Shown piece by piece: positions 34,948-43,927 of a DNA stretch of 64,000 nucleotides. The position numbers and the translations under genes are program-made. The notes beneath the pieces are model-generated. The model saw only the letters and a program-made list of their open reading frames with translations, searched no databases and had not been told where the DNA came from. The first letter of the stretch is position 1. Each line of letters starts with the position of its first letter. This DNA is from Algoriphagus aestuarii (lineage in GTDB: Bacteria; Bacteroidota; Bacteroidia; Cytophagales; Cyclobacteriaceae), in NCBI GenBank assembly GCA_017051695.1, contig JAFIDK010000006.1, positions 248,001-312,000 on the forward strand. The letters run 5' to 3'.

Positions 34948-35829
34948 ATGCCTGAGGAAACCTTACCGATTTACCAGATTCCGGATTTTGAAACAGAAAA
35001 AATAAATCCATCAGAATTCTATTACTCTGAATTGGAAGTTCATCTCAAAACCCATCTGTTCATTCAGAAGCCTCATAAACACGATTTTTATATCGTCTTA
35101 TTGATTACAGGAGGCACAGGAACCCATACCATCGATTTCAGAAATTACCAAGTTAAACCCGGCACTGCTTTTTTCTTATCTCCCGGGCAGGTGCACTCCT
35201 GGCAACTCTCTGAAGACACCAAAGGTCACGTCCTGTTCTTTAGTGGATCCTTTTATAGTGCCTTCTACACGCAGAAGAAATTGATGAGTTTTACCTTTTT
35301 CCGAGCCAACATTTCCATGCCTTTCATGATTTTATCACAACATGAAAGAGATGAATTACTCTTTTATTTTGAGCGGATCCATGGTGAATTTCAAAATCCA
35401 GGCTGGTCCAGTCATACCCAACTGGCATCTTACACCAACTTGCTGCTCACCAATTCTTTTCGATATTACCTGACTAAAAACCGGAATGCCCTCCAGCCAG
35501 GCAAGGAACATGATCTTTTCCAAAAACTGGAAATCCTGATAGAATCCGGATTTTTGGATCATCGGGAAGTAGGATTTTATGCCCAGAAAATGCACCTCAG
35601 TCTGAAGCAATTAAATTCACTCACCAAAAATTCGGTCGGCAAGACCGTTTCCCAATTGATCATGGATCGGGTGATACTTGAATCAAAACGATTATTGACG
35701 AATTCCAGTAAGACGGTTTCAGAAATCGCTTCTTATTTAAGATTTGACGATCCATCGTATTTCAGCAGGTTATTTAAGAGTAAAACTACCTGCACTCCAG
35801 AGCAATTCCGAAAAGAAATCCGTTCTTAA
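34948..35829 (+). CDS. AraC-family transcriptional regulator
   Basis: A 293-residue regulator with an N-terminal cupin sensor domain (about 30-150, HKHDFYIVLLITGGTGTHTID, RPGTAFFLSPGQVHSW type) and C-terminal double helix-turn-helix (about 190-293; SKTVSEIASYLRFDDPSYFSRLFKSKTTCTPEQFRKE). Probably senses a small ligand. Its 3' end overlaps the convergent methyltransferase by four bases. The regulon is unknown. Confidence 0.88.
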   Translation: MPEETLPIYQIPDFETEKINPSEFYYSELEVHLKTHLFIQKPHKHDFYIVLLITGGTGTHTIDFRNYQVKPGTAFFLSPGQVHSWQLSEDTKGHVLFFSGSFYSAFYTQKKLMSFTFFRANISMPFMILSQHERDELLFYFERIHGEFQNPGWSSHTQLASYTNLLLTNSFRYYLTKNRNALQPGKEHDLFQKLEILIESGFLDHREVGFYAQKMHLSLKQLNSLTKNSVGKTVSQLIMDRVILESKRLLTNSSKTVSEIASYLRFDDPSYFSRLFKSKTTCTPEQFRKEIRS

Positions 35830-36425
35830 TGATGAGTCCAGATTTGGGCACAAACCCAGCCATCCATCAGATCATTTTCGGTTGATTTGATCCATCCAGC
35901 CTGAAGGAATAATTTCTCATAGTCAGGAATATTTTTCCTCTTATGGGCTGCGAAAATCCTGAAAAAACCAAGCATCACTTGTAGCATTCCTTTTTGCCAA
36001 AAGCTTTTTGCTTCAAAAAAATCCACCAAGTAAACCCTCCCATTTGCCTTCAAATTGCTTCGCAAAACGGAAATCAACTGGGAGATTTCGGAATCTTCCA
36101 TGGTATCCAAAACAAAATGAAGCCATACCTCATCAAAGTGTCCGCTATTTTCGACTTTAAATTCACCTAAATGGAAGCTCAAACCGCTCTCTGAAAGATT
36201 TCTTTTTGCCAATTCCAACATGCGCTGGGACTTTTCCCAATATTGCCCATGCAGTTTTTTAGCGATCTCCTGGTAGTCCAACCCATCCCCTCCCCCAATC
36301 AGTAATATTTTCTTATCTTCTAATCCAGAGACAAAGCAGTTTTTTGCCTCCTTTAGCTTTTTCCCAAAAACCAATTTGGCCAAGCGATTGTAATAAGGTG
36401 CAATAAAACTGTAGTCGTCTTTCAT
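35826..36425 (-). CDS. Class I SAM-dependent methyltransferase
   Basis: A 199-residue protein with SAM motif I as LLIGGGDG (about 41-48), then VWLHFVLDTMEDSEI and RVYLVDFFEAKSF, typical of the small-molecule methyltransferase fold. There is no substrate-specific motif. It overlaps the AraC gene at the 3' end. Candidate -7 box TAATTTTG at 36454-36461. Confidence 0.8.
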   Translation of the reverse strand: MKDDYSFIAPYYNRLAKLVFGKKLKEAKNCFVSGLEDKKILLIGGGDGLDYQEIAKKLHGQYWEKSQRMLELAKRNLSESGLSFHLGEFKVENSGHFDEVWLHFVLDTMEDSEISQLISVLRSNLKANGRVYLVDFFEAKSFWQKGMLQVMLGFFRIFAAHKRKNIPDYEKLFLQAGWIKSTENDLMDGWVCAQIWTHH

Positions 36426-36453
36426 CAGTTAAACCTATAAATGAGTTTCATCC

Positions 36454-36461
36454 CAAAATTA
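36454..36461 (-). promoter_or_regulatory. Candidate -7 box for the methyltransferase gene
   Basis: TAATTTTG on the minus strand, 28 bases before ATG 36425; no clear -33 box. Confidence 0.3.
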
Positions 36462-36553
36462 CCTTTTCTGAAATCATTCGATAAAGAATTCCAAAACCAT
36501 GCTTCTTTAACGTCTATGAAAGATTTCAATTGACCTTAAAACAATAGTAACAG

Positions 36554-37912
36554 ATGAAAAATATCTTAAAATCTCTCTCTGGACTTCGCCAGATTTTATC
36601 CAATGTAGATCTGGATCAGATCTCCAAGCTATCCCAAAAAGTCGATTTACCCAAAATGGTCAACCTGGTCTCTAAAATGAGCGAGGAGGATCTATCCAAA
36701 ATGATGGGGATGCTCAAAGGTGGCAGCAAGCCCAAAACCATTCCTCCGGTAAATGGGGATTTTTATGAATTGGGAAAAACACTTCCCCACCATGAGCGGG
36801 AAATCCAGTTGCGCGTCAGGGAATTTATGGAGCGGGAAATCAAACCCATAGCCAATCATTATTGGAACCGTGCGGAATTCCCCATGCAGATCATCCCGAA
36901 AATGGCTGAATTGGATATCGCGGGGTTGACTTACCAAGGATATGGCTGTCCGGGCCATTCCCCATTGTTGGAAGGTTTTATTGCCATGGAAATGGCCAGA
37001 ATCGATACTTCTATCTCCACTTTTTTCGGAGTGCAAAGCGGTTTGGCCATGGGCTCCATTTACCTCTGCGGCTCGGAGGAGCAAAAGAAAGAATGGCTTC
37101 CTGCCATGCAAAAACTGGAGAAAATCGGAGCTTTTGGTTTGACAGAACCAGAAGTAGGTTCAGGAGTCGCCGGAGGATTGACGACCACCTGCAAGAGAGA
37201 AGGAGATACCTGGGTGATTAATGGTCAGAAAAAATGGATCGGAAATGCCACTTTTTCGGATATCACCATCATTTGGGCCAGAGATCTGGAAGATCAGCAG
37301 GTAAAAGGATTCATCGTCAGGAAAGACAATCCAGGATTTAAAGCAGAAAAACTGGAGGATAAAATGGCGCTGCGCACCGTCCAAAATGCCCTGATCACCA
37401 TGACCAATTGTGAAGTTCCTGAAGCAGACCGTCTGCAAGAAGCAAATTCATTTAGAGACACATCCAAAGTGCTTCGGATGACCCGGGCGGGGGTGGCTTG
37501 GCAGGCGGTAGGTTGCGCTAGAGGTGCATACGAACTGGCTTTGGCCTATACAAATGAACGCAAACAGTTTGGAAGACCGATCGCATCCTTCCAACTCGTA
37601 CAGGATTTATTGGTCACCATGTTGGGAGATCTGACCGCCATGCAGACCATGGTTTTCCGGCTTTCTGAAATGCAGGGAGAAGATATCTTAAAAGACGAGC
37701 ATGCCTCTCTGGCCAAAGTCTTCTGCACCTTGAGAATGCGATCCATCGTGGACCATGCCCGGGAACTATTCGGAGGCAACGGGATTTTGCTCCAGCATGA
37801 TATTGCCAGATTTGTGGCAGATGCGGAAGCTGTTTATAGCTACGAAGGCACCAAAGAGATCAATTCACTGATCGTAGGAAGGGCGATTACCGGACATAGC
37901 GCCTTTGTCTGA
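36554..37912 (+). CDS. Acyl-CoA dehydrogenase, glutaryl-CoA dehydrogenase-like
   Basis: A 452-residue FAD enzyme. The core (about 70-452) has AFGLTEPEVGSG, WIGNATFSDI and the C-terminal YEGTKEINSLIVGRAITG, whose Glu in YEGT is the catalytic base of glutaryl-CoA dehydrogenases. It would oxidise an acyl-CoA in lysine/tryptophan or fatty-acid degradation, passing electrons to ETF. The first 70 residues are an extra helical stretch (LSQKVDLPKMVNLVSKMSEEDL and similar), not part of the usual 390-residue fold. Its stop is immediately followed by the convergent stop of the UbiA-like gene. Confidence 0.85.
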   Translation: MKNILKSLSGLRQILSNVDLDQISKLSQKVDLPKMVNLVSKMSEEDLSKMMGMLKGGSKPKTIPPVNGDFYELGKTLPHHEREIQLRVREFMEREIKPIANHYWNRAEFPMQIIPKMAELDIAGLTYQGYGCPGHSPLLEGFIAMEMARIDTSISTFFGVQSGLAMGSIYLCGSEEQKKEWLPAMQKLEKIGAFGLTEPEVGSGVAGGLTTTCKREGDTWVINGQKKWIGNATFSDITIIWARDLEDQQVKGFIVRKDNPGFKAEKLEDKMALRTVQNALITMTNCEVPEADRLQEANSFRDTSKVLRMTRAGVAWQAVGCARGAYELALAYTNERKQFGRPIASFQLVQDLLVTMLGDLTAMQTMVFRLSEMQGEDILKDEHASLAKVFCTLRMRSIVDHARELFGGNGILLQHDIARFVADAEAVYSYEGTKEINSLIVGRAITGHSAFV

Positions 37913-38752
37913 TTACCAAAAAAGCAGCAGCCATGGAAGGAAAAAAGTAGCCTCCATGCGCAGTCTAATTTGATTGGAACTGAGGCTTTTATCATAAAAA
38001 GTAACAAAGTGAATCAGTCCCATCAGGAGAATCAGGCAGGAAAACACCCGGTAAAAGGAGGATAAAAAGATAAATCCCAGCAGAAATACCAGGATGATCC
38101 CGCTGGAAAGTATTCGAATGATGAGACTGATTTTCTTTTTGGACCATACACTGACCAAAGAGCCGAAACCCGAAGCTTTGTCTTTATCTGCATCGAGGTA
38201 AGAAAGCATGACCAAATTCAAATAGGCAAGTCCAATATACCCTGCCAGAATAAAACCGATTTCCCAGGTCCAGTCTGAAAAGGAAAAACGGATAAAAGGA
38301 AGCAAAGACACTCCAGCCACATAAAAAATGGCAGTATTGATTTCCTTGATCCAATGAAATGAGATAGGCAAAATACGGATCAAGGCCATCAGTAGTAAAA
38401 TGACCAAACCTAAGCCAATTCCTCCAACTAGTTCTTTTTCAAATCCAAAAACCGTAACTGATCCAATCAGTCCTAAGGCCAAGGCAAAAACCAGGATGGT
38501 CCAAAGGGTTTTGGAATGTTTTTGATGAAAACTATGCCGGTCCAAAGTGGCTCCAGGGATCAGGCCTCTGGCATCCAGCAAATGATCCAGCGTGTAAATC
38601 ACCCAAACTGCCAAGCCGAGTAGCCCATAAACCTGCCAGAGTATTGGTACTCGAAGCAATCTGGAAAAAAACAGCAGGCCGCCCATCGCTCCAAACACCA
38701 CGTCCAAAGACAGCCAGGTAAACCGTTGAAATAAATCTTCGACCTTATTCAC
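37913..38752 (-). CDS. UbiA-like integral membrane protein
   Basis: A 279-residue protein with eight or nine membrane segments in the layout of the UbiA prenyltransferase superfamily. The first NDxxD-type motif is degraded to YTLDHLLDARG (about 54), and a second acidic pair, SYLDADKD (about 188), is kept. So prenyl transfer is possible but uncertain. A true assignment would need the quinone or haem substrate; none of the neighbours gives it. Confidence 0.65.
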   Translation of the reverse strand: MNKVEDLFQRFTWLSLDVVFGAMGGLLFFSRLLRVPILWQVYGLLGLAVWVIYTLDHLLDARGLIPGATLDRHSFHQKHSKTLWTILVFALALGLIGSVTVFGFEKELVGGIGLGLVILLLMALIRILPISFHWIKEINTAIFYVAGVSLLPFIRFSFSDWTWEIGFILAGYIGLAYLNLVMLSYLDADKDKASGFGSLVSVWSKKKISLIIRILSSGIILVFLLGFIFLSSFYRVFSCLILLMGLIHFVTFYDKSLSSNQIRLRMEATFFLPWLLLFW

Positions 38753-38822
38753 GCTTAAAGATACCCAGCCATTCGGAATTGAGAGATATTGACTATTTTA
38801 AAATCGACAAAAAACCTAAACA

Positions 38823-39458
38823 ATGAAAAAAACCTATTTATTCCTCTTTTTTGCTTTGCTAAGCAGTTTCTCTTTTGCCCAAACTCCGATAAAAGTGGCC
38901 TGCGTGGGCAATAGCATCACCCAAGGTCCTGGAAGAGACCATCCAGACAGCTGGCCGCTGCAGATGCAGGCGATTCTCGGGGATGCGTACGAAGTGGGCA
39001 ATTTCGGTGTCAGCGGAAGAACACTTTTAAGAAAAGGGGATTACCCCTACTGGAACGAACCGCAGTTTCAGCAAGTGAAGGATTTCGGAGCGGATATTTT
39101 GGTGATCATGCTGGGAACGAACGATTCCAAGCCTCAGAACTGGCAATATGCTGCTGAATTCAGACAGGATTACCTGGATATGATTGCTGAGTTTAAGAAA
39201 ACCATGCCTGCCGATGGCAAAGTCTATGTGGTCATGCCTGTACCGGTGACGAGGGAAAATTTCGGAATCACGCCAGTTGTCATGAACAACGAACAGCGGA
39301 TGATGATCATGGATATTGCGCGAGATTCTGGTTCAGAACTGATAGACCTCTACACTCCCCTGATGAATAAAGGCGAACTGCTACCCGATGGAGTTCATCC
39401 GAATACCGAAGGATTGGGCATTATGGCCAGCGTAATTGCTAGGGCAATAAGGTTATAA
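38823..39458 (+). CDS. Secreted SGNH/GDSL esterase
   Basis: A 211-residue exported hydrolase (signal MKKTYLFLFFALLSSFSFAQ). The four SGNH blocks are visible: block I VGNSITQG with the nucleophile Ser33, block III MLGTND, and block V DGVHPN with Asp and His. The family includes sialate and acetyl-xylan O-acetylesterases. Likely deacetylates sugars in the periplasm. Terminator follows. Confidence 0.87.
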   Translation: MKKTYLFLFFALLSSFSFAQTPIKVACVGNSITQGPGRDHPDSWPLQMQAILGDAYEVGNFGVSGRTLLRKGDYPYWNEPQFQQVKDFGADILVIMLGTNDSKPQNWQYAAEFRQDYLDMIAEFKKTMPADGKVYVVMPVPVTRENFGITPVVMNNEQRMMIMDIARDSGSELIDLYTPLMNKGELLPDGVHPNTEGLGIMASVIARAIRL

Positions 39459-39498
39459 GATTTTTGATGTCGGACTTCAGATGTCAGATGTTTTCAAC

Positions 39499-39540
39499 AA
39501 CCCCTTCAGGTGTTAGAAATCTGAAGGGTTTTGTTTTTTA
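39499..39540 (+). terminator. Terminator of the SGNH esterase gene
   Basis: AACCCCTTCAG pairs with CTGAAGGGTT, followed by TTGTTTTTT. Confidence 0.82.
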
Positions 39541-39624
39541 ATCCGCTTTTGTAACACTTAAAATGCTTTTCGTTTTCGGGGTAAATGATATCTTTAGGAA
39601 TGAATTTTTATCAACCCATTTTTC

Positions 39625-42600
39625 ATGACTGTTTCAGAATATTTACAAAGTCTCAACAATCGATATAAGCTTGGAAATGCTACAGAACATACTTTTAGAG
39701 GAGATCTACAGAATCTGATCGAATCCCTTGTTCCTAACATTTCCGCCACCAACGAACCAAAACGGCAGGCATGTGGGGCACCGGATTACATTCTGACTAA
39801 TAAAAAGGAAATCCCAGTCGGCTTCATAGAGGCAAAAGCCATAGGAGATCCTGATTTGATAGGGGCTAAAAAGATCGGAAATAAAGAGCAATTCGACCGA
39901 TACAAGGAATCGCTGGACAACCTGATCTTTACCGATTACCTTGACTTTTACTATTACAAAAGCGGAGAACTCGTTACTTCCATTCGGATCGGGGTTGTAG
40001 ATCAAGGCAAGATTCTTCCACTCCCTCATAACTTCCCAGCTTTCGAACTCCTGATCAGGGACTTCACCACTCACATTGGGCAAAGCATCAAAAGCCCAAA
40101 GAAACTCGCAGAGATGATGGCGGGCAAAGCGCGAATGTTGGCCAATGTCATCGAAAACTCTCTCAATTCCGATGAGGAAAACCAGGAAAACTCCACACTG
40201 AAGGAACAGATGAATGCCTTTAAGGATATTCTGATCCATGATATTACCCCAAAGGAATTTTCGGATGTCTATGCCCAGACGATTGCCTATGGCATGTTTG
40301 CGGCAAGATTGTATGATGAAAGTCTAGATACCTTTTCTAGACAGGAAGCAGCTGAATTAATTCCAAAATCTAATCCTTTTCTACGTAAACTCTTCCAATA
40401 CATCGCTGGCTATGATCTGGACGATCGGATCGTTTGGATCGTGGATACGCTGGCGGATATCTTCCGTGCCACCGATGTGAGTGCGATCCTGAAAAACTTC
40501 GGCAAGGCCACCAAGATGGAGGATCCGATCATCCACTTTTACGAGGACTTCCTGAGCAGCTATGATCCCAAGCTGCGCAAAGCCCGTGGCGTCTGGTACA
40601 CGCCGCATCCCGTGGTAAACTTTATTATCCGTGCGGTGGATGATATTCTGATCGATGAATTCGACCTGCCGATGGGGCTGGCGGATACTTCCAAAACCAC
40701 CATCAAAGTACCTATCGCCACCCATGACAAACGCTTCTCGGGAGGAATGAGGGAAATCGATCAGGAAGTGCATCGAGTACAGTTCCTCGATCCTGCCACG
40801 GGCACAGGGACTTTTGTGGCGGAAGCGATCAACCAGATTTATTCCAAATTCAAAGGACAGCAGGGGCTCTGGAACTCTTATGTGGAAAATCACCTGCTGC
40901 CCCGTATCAATGGCTTCGAATTGCTGATGGCCTCCTATGCTATGGCGCATCTGAAGCTCGATCTACTGCTAAAGCAAACAGGCTATACCGGTACCAAAGC
41001 CCAGCGATTCCGAATCTACCTGACTAATTCACTTGAGGAATATCATAAAGACACTGGAACCCTCTTTGCCAACTGGCTTTCTGCTGAGGCCAACGAAGCC
41101 AATCAAATCAAACGTGATGCGCCAGTCATGATTGTGGCAGGAAATCCACCTTATTCTGTGAGTAGTACGAATAAGGGAGAGTGGATCGAAAGTCTGGTGG
41201 CGGATTATAAGAAGGATCTGAATGAGAGAAATATTCAACCGCTTTCAGATGACTATATCAAATTCATTCGCTACGGCCAGCACTTTATTGAGAAAAATGG
41301 CTCAGGAATCTTAGCGTTTATTACCAATAATAGCTTTTTGGATGGACTTATTCATCGTCAAATGAGAAAGGAATTATTAGATACGTTTGATAAGATCTAT
41401 ATCCTTGATTTACATGGTAACGCTAAAAAGAAAGAAACAGCACCTGATGGATCAAAAGATGAAAATGTTTTTGATATTCAGCAAGGAGTGAGTATTAATT
41501 TACTTGTTAAGATGAATCAAACAAAAACAAAATCTAATAATCACATATATAAATATGACCTTAATGGTAAGAGAGATTTTAAATATGAATTCTTAATTCG
41601 CAATTCTATAAAATCAATTGATTGGAATAAGTTAGAGATTCAATTGCCAGAACATTTATTTATTGATCAAAACGTAGAGTTCTTAGAACAGTATAATTTA
41701 GGGTTTAAAACAAACGTGTTGTTTAAAGTTGGAAAAAGCGGTATAACAACTGAACATGATAATGTTAATATTTCTTTCAATGATCAAGAAAGATCTATTT
41801 TGTTAAAAGAATTTAAAGAATGGGAAATAGAAAAAATAAGGGCAAAATATAAATTAATCGACACAAGGGATTGGAGCGTACTTAAAGCAAAAGAAGATTT
41901 GCAGAAAAATGAGATTCTATCTAAGAAAATATCTTATAGATGTTTTGACACAAGGCATATAAATTATACTGGTGTAACTAAAGGGGTTGCGACTTATCCC
42001 CGATTTGATTTAATGAATCATATGCTTAAAGATAATGTCGGATTAGTAACATTAAGACAATCTAGAAATAATCAAGGCAATCACTTTTATATAACAAATA
42101 GTATAATTGGAAAAGACTATATTTCATCTTTGGATAGATGTACTTTATTTCCCCTCTACCTCTATCCAGATTCCGATTCCCAGCTATCTATAGATTCCCA
42201 GCCTGCGCGGAAGCCGAATTTGGATATGAAAATTGTGGATCAAATTGCCAAGGGATTGGGATTGACATTTGTGCCGGAGAAAGAGCCCTTTGACGTCGCT
42301 CAGGGTGACAGAGTTGGTGAAGTTTGCTATGCAGAAAGCGAAGGGGTAAGTCCGGCCTATAGGCAGATTTTTGCGCCGATAGATTTGCTGGATTATATCT
42401 ATGCAGTGTTGCACTCGCCAAGCTATAGAGAGACCTATAAAGAGTTTTTGAAGATTGACTTCCCGAGAGTGCCTTATCCTACAGATGTGGAAGAGTTCTG
42501 GAGACTAGTCGCCCTAGGCGGAGAACTCCGAGCCCTGCACTTGATGGAAAGCCCAAGCCTCAGCGAATACATTACTGAATATCCTGTTGGAGGAGATAAT

Positions 42601-42927
42601 GAGGTGGAGAAGCCAAAGTTTGAACCGTCATCGCGAGCAGAGCGAAGCGATCTCGATAATGAGAATGCTTCTGAGAAAAGCGATGCAGCGATAGGCCGAG
42701 TCTATATCAACTCCGAGCAGTACTTCGACCAAGTACCAGAACTCGCCTGGAACTTCTATATCGGCGGCTACCAACCCGCCCAAAAATGGCTCAAGGACCG
42801 CAAAGGCCGACAGCTAGATTTCCAAGATATTCTGCATTATCAGAAGATCATTAAGGCACTTGTGGAAACTGAGAGGGTTATGAGGGAGATTGATGGGGTT
42901 GATTTTATGAAAGGGGGTGAGGGGTGA
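39625..42927 (+). CDS. Single-chain type II restriction-modification enzyme (type ISP/IIG-like)
   Basis: A 1100-residue fusion of nuclease, adenine methyltransferase and specificity domain. Residues 45-75 form a PD-(D/E)xK nuclease site (Asp54, Glu69-Ala-Lys71); 388-396 is SAM motif I DPATGTGTF; 507-510 is NPPY. No SF2 helicase motifs lie between nuclease and methyltransferase, unlike the LlaGI-type ISP enzymes, so it fits the translocation-free class. Residues about 570-840 are AT-rich compared with both flanks, and the C-terminal part includes read-through of two dispersed repeats (42283-42310 and 42626-42656). The next gene overlaps by four bases. It protects against phage and foreign DNA. 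Confidence 0.87.
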   Translation: MTVSEYLQSLNNRYKLGNATEHTFRGDLQNLIESLVPNISATNEPKRQACGAPDYILTNKKEIPVGFIEAKAIGDPDLIGAKKIGNKEQFDRYKESLDNLIFTDYLDFYYYKSGELVTSIRIGVVDQGKILPLPHNFPAFELLIRDFTTHIGQSIKSPKKLAEMMAGKARMLANVIENSLNSDEENQENSTLKEQMNAFKDILIHDITPKEFSDVYAQTIAYGMFAARLYDESLDTFSRQEAAELIPKSNPFLRKLFQYIAGYDLDDRIVWIVDTLADIFRATDVSAILKNFGKATKMEDPIIHFYEDFLSSYDPKLRKARGVWYTPHPVVNFIIRAVDDILIDEFDLPMGLADTSKTTIKVPIATHDKRFSGGMREIDQEVHRVQFLDPATGTGTFVAEAINQIYSKFKGQQGLWNSYVENHLLPRINGFELLMASYAMAHLKLDLLLKQTGYTGTKAQRFRIYLTNSLEEYHKDTGTLFANWLSAEANEANQIKRDAPVMIVAGNPPYSVSSTNKGEWIESLVADYKKDLNERNIQPLSDDYIKFIRYGQHFIEKNGSGILAFITNNSFLDGLIHRQMRKELLDTFDKIYILDLHGNAKKKETAPDGSKDENVFDIQQGVSINLLVKMNQTKTKSNNHIYKYDLNGKRDFKYEFLIRNSIKSIDWNKLEIQLPEHLFIDQNVEFLEQYNLGFKTNVLFKVGKSGITTEHDNVNISFNDQERSILLKEFKEWEIEKIRAKYKLIDTRDWSVLKAKEDLQKNEILSKKISYRCFDTRHINYTGVTKGVATYPRFDLMNHMLKDNVGLVTLRQSRNNQGNHFYITNSIIGKDYISSLDRCTLFPLYLYPDSDSQLSIDSQPARKPNLDMKIVDQIAKGLGLTFVPEKEPFDVAQGDRVGEVCYAESEGVSPAYRQIFAPIDLLDYIYAVLHSPSYRETYKEFLKIDFPRVPYPTDVEEFWRLVALGGELRALHLMESPSLSEYITEYPVGGDNEVEKPKFEPSSRAERSDLDNENASEKSDAAIGRVYINSEQYFDQVPELAWNFYIGGYQPAQKWLKDRKGRQLDFQDILHYQKIIKALVETERVMREIDGVDFMKGGEG
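42283..42310. repeat. Dispersed repeat read through in the RM gene (type 1)
   Basis: Reverse complement has the core CACCCTGAGCGACGTC followed by AAAGGGCTC, the form of a widespread intergenic repeat. Here it is translated as EPFDVAQGD near residue 887. Confidence 0.55.
42626..42656. repeat. Dispersed repeat read through in the RM gene (type 2)
   Basis: CGTCATCGCGAGCAGAGCGA and continuing, related to the intergenic element at 48123-48165. Here translated as SSRAERSDLD near residue 1002. Confidence 0.6.
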
Positions 42928-43778
42928 ATAGTTACATTGACTTAATTCTTGATTCAAGGTATTGGGAAGTATTTTTTGATGTATTCAAAACATTTTTGGC
43001 TTTTTCTCTTGGTTTACTTTCAAGTTATAAAATCAATAAATGGAATGAAAACAAGAAAAAGAAAAGACTAAAGAAGTTTTATCTATCATGGATTTCATTT
43101 TCTTTAGAATCTTTTGACAGACAAATTGTTTTACTCAAAGATTATATTTCAGAGTTTGAAAGTAGTAATACATCTAAACTAATGTTCAACAATAGTCAAA
43201 TTGAAAAACTTAATTCTATTAATAATGAAGATTTATTTGACGTTTTTGTATTGAGTAACAAAGGAAATCATTTTATTAATTCACAGAATCTTCATCAACT
43301 AGGTGGGCATATTGAATATCTGATTATTTCTATTAAAAATGTTAAAGAAAGATTTTATGATTTTCGTACAGAATTTAGAAATTGGAATAGTGAATGGAAT
43401 ACCAATTTTTTAGAATTTGGTAATATTGTGATGAATTATGTTTCAAAACATAAAGATTCAATGGAAAAAAATGTTCAAGATATTTTTCATTATAAAGAGA
43501 AATTAAATGAAAAATATATAGATGGGAACGTTAATCCAGAATTGGTTTTAAACATTTTTGTCACTCCGACAAGAGGAGCTTTTGCACATCATGTTAGATT
43601 AACAAATGATGATATTGCTCTAAAAGGAATTATTATTAGTGAAAAATTAAACACTTTGATTTTGCAAAGGAATTCATTTTTTTTAAGTTATTCTGATATC
43701 ATGAAACACTATGTCGAGCAACTTGAATATACTATTTTAAAAATTAGAGAGAAGGTTGATTATTTTAAAGGTCAATAA
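42924..43778 (+). CDS. AT-rich membrane-anchored protein coupled to the RM gene
   Basis: A 284-residue protein with one N-terminal membrane segment (about 15-36, EVFFDVFKTFLAFSLGLLSSY) and a long, mostly helical cytosolic part with many Lys, Asn and Ile residues. I recognise no family. It starts at GTG 42924, overlapping the RM stop by four bases (GTGA), so it is translated with that gene. Base composition is much lower in GC than the core genes, consistent with recent acquisition. Possibly an accessory to the RM system, or a separate defence protein. Confidence 0.7.
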   Translation: MNSYIDLILDSRYWEVFFDVFKTFLAFSLGLLSSYKINKWNENKKKKRLKKFYLSWISFSLESFDRQIVLLKDYISEFESSNTSKLMFNNSQIEKLNSINNEDLFDVFVLSNKGNHFINSQNLHQLGGHIEYLIISIKNVKERFYDFRTEFRNWNSEWNTNFLEFGNIVMNYVSKHKDSMEKNVQDIFHYKEKLNEKYIDGNVNPELVLNIFVTPTRGAFAHHVRLTNDDIALKGIIISEKLNTLILQRNSFFLSYSDIMKHYVEQLEYTILKIREKVDYFKGQ

Positions 43779-43855
43779 TATACAATTTTAAGCTTTTTTA
43801 TTTTTTTAGAATTTGTAATTCGAAATTTCTGGATCTTCACGGAATAAAAAACCTT

Positions 43856-43878
43856 GCGGTCTGTGGGACACAGACCGC
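43856..43878. repeat. Perfect palindrome, first copy of a dispersed element
   Basis: GCGGTCTGTG and CACAGACCGC separated by GGA. Imperfect relatives are at 44690-44729 and 48164-48203 (TTCTGTGAGACACAGACCAC form). Lies between the AT-rich genes of the RM locus. Confidence 0.8.
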
Positions 43879-43927
43879 GGTGGGGAAAGACATTTATTTG
43901 GTTGAAATCAAATCCCTTAATCAAACT

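Noticed and set aside
37913-38752. Named UbiA, CyoE or MenA
   Set aside because: The first prenyl-diphosphate motif is degraded and the substrate-specific motifs are absent.
40381-40950. 189-residue frame antisense to the RM gene
   Set aside because: Complement of the well-conserved methyltransferase domain; a shadow.
39625-42927. Type I or type III restriction enzyme, or an ISP enzyme with helicase
   Set aside because: No helicase motifs are visible and there is no separate S or mod gene; the chain is only 1100 residues.
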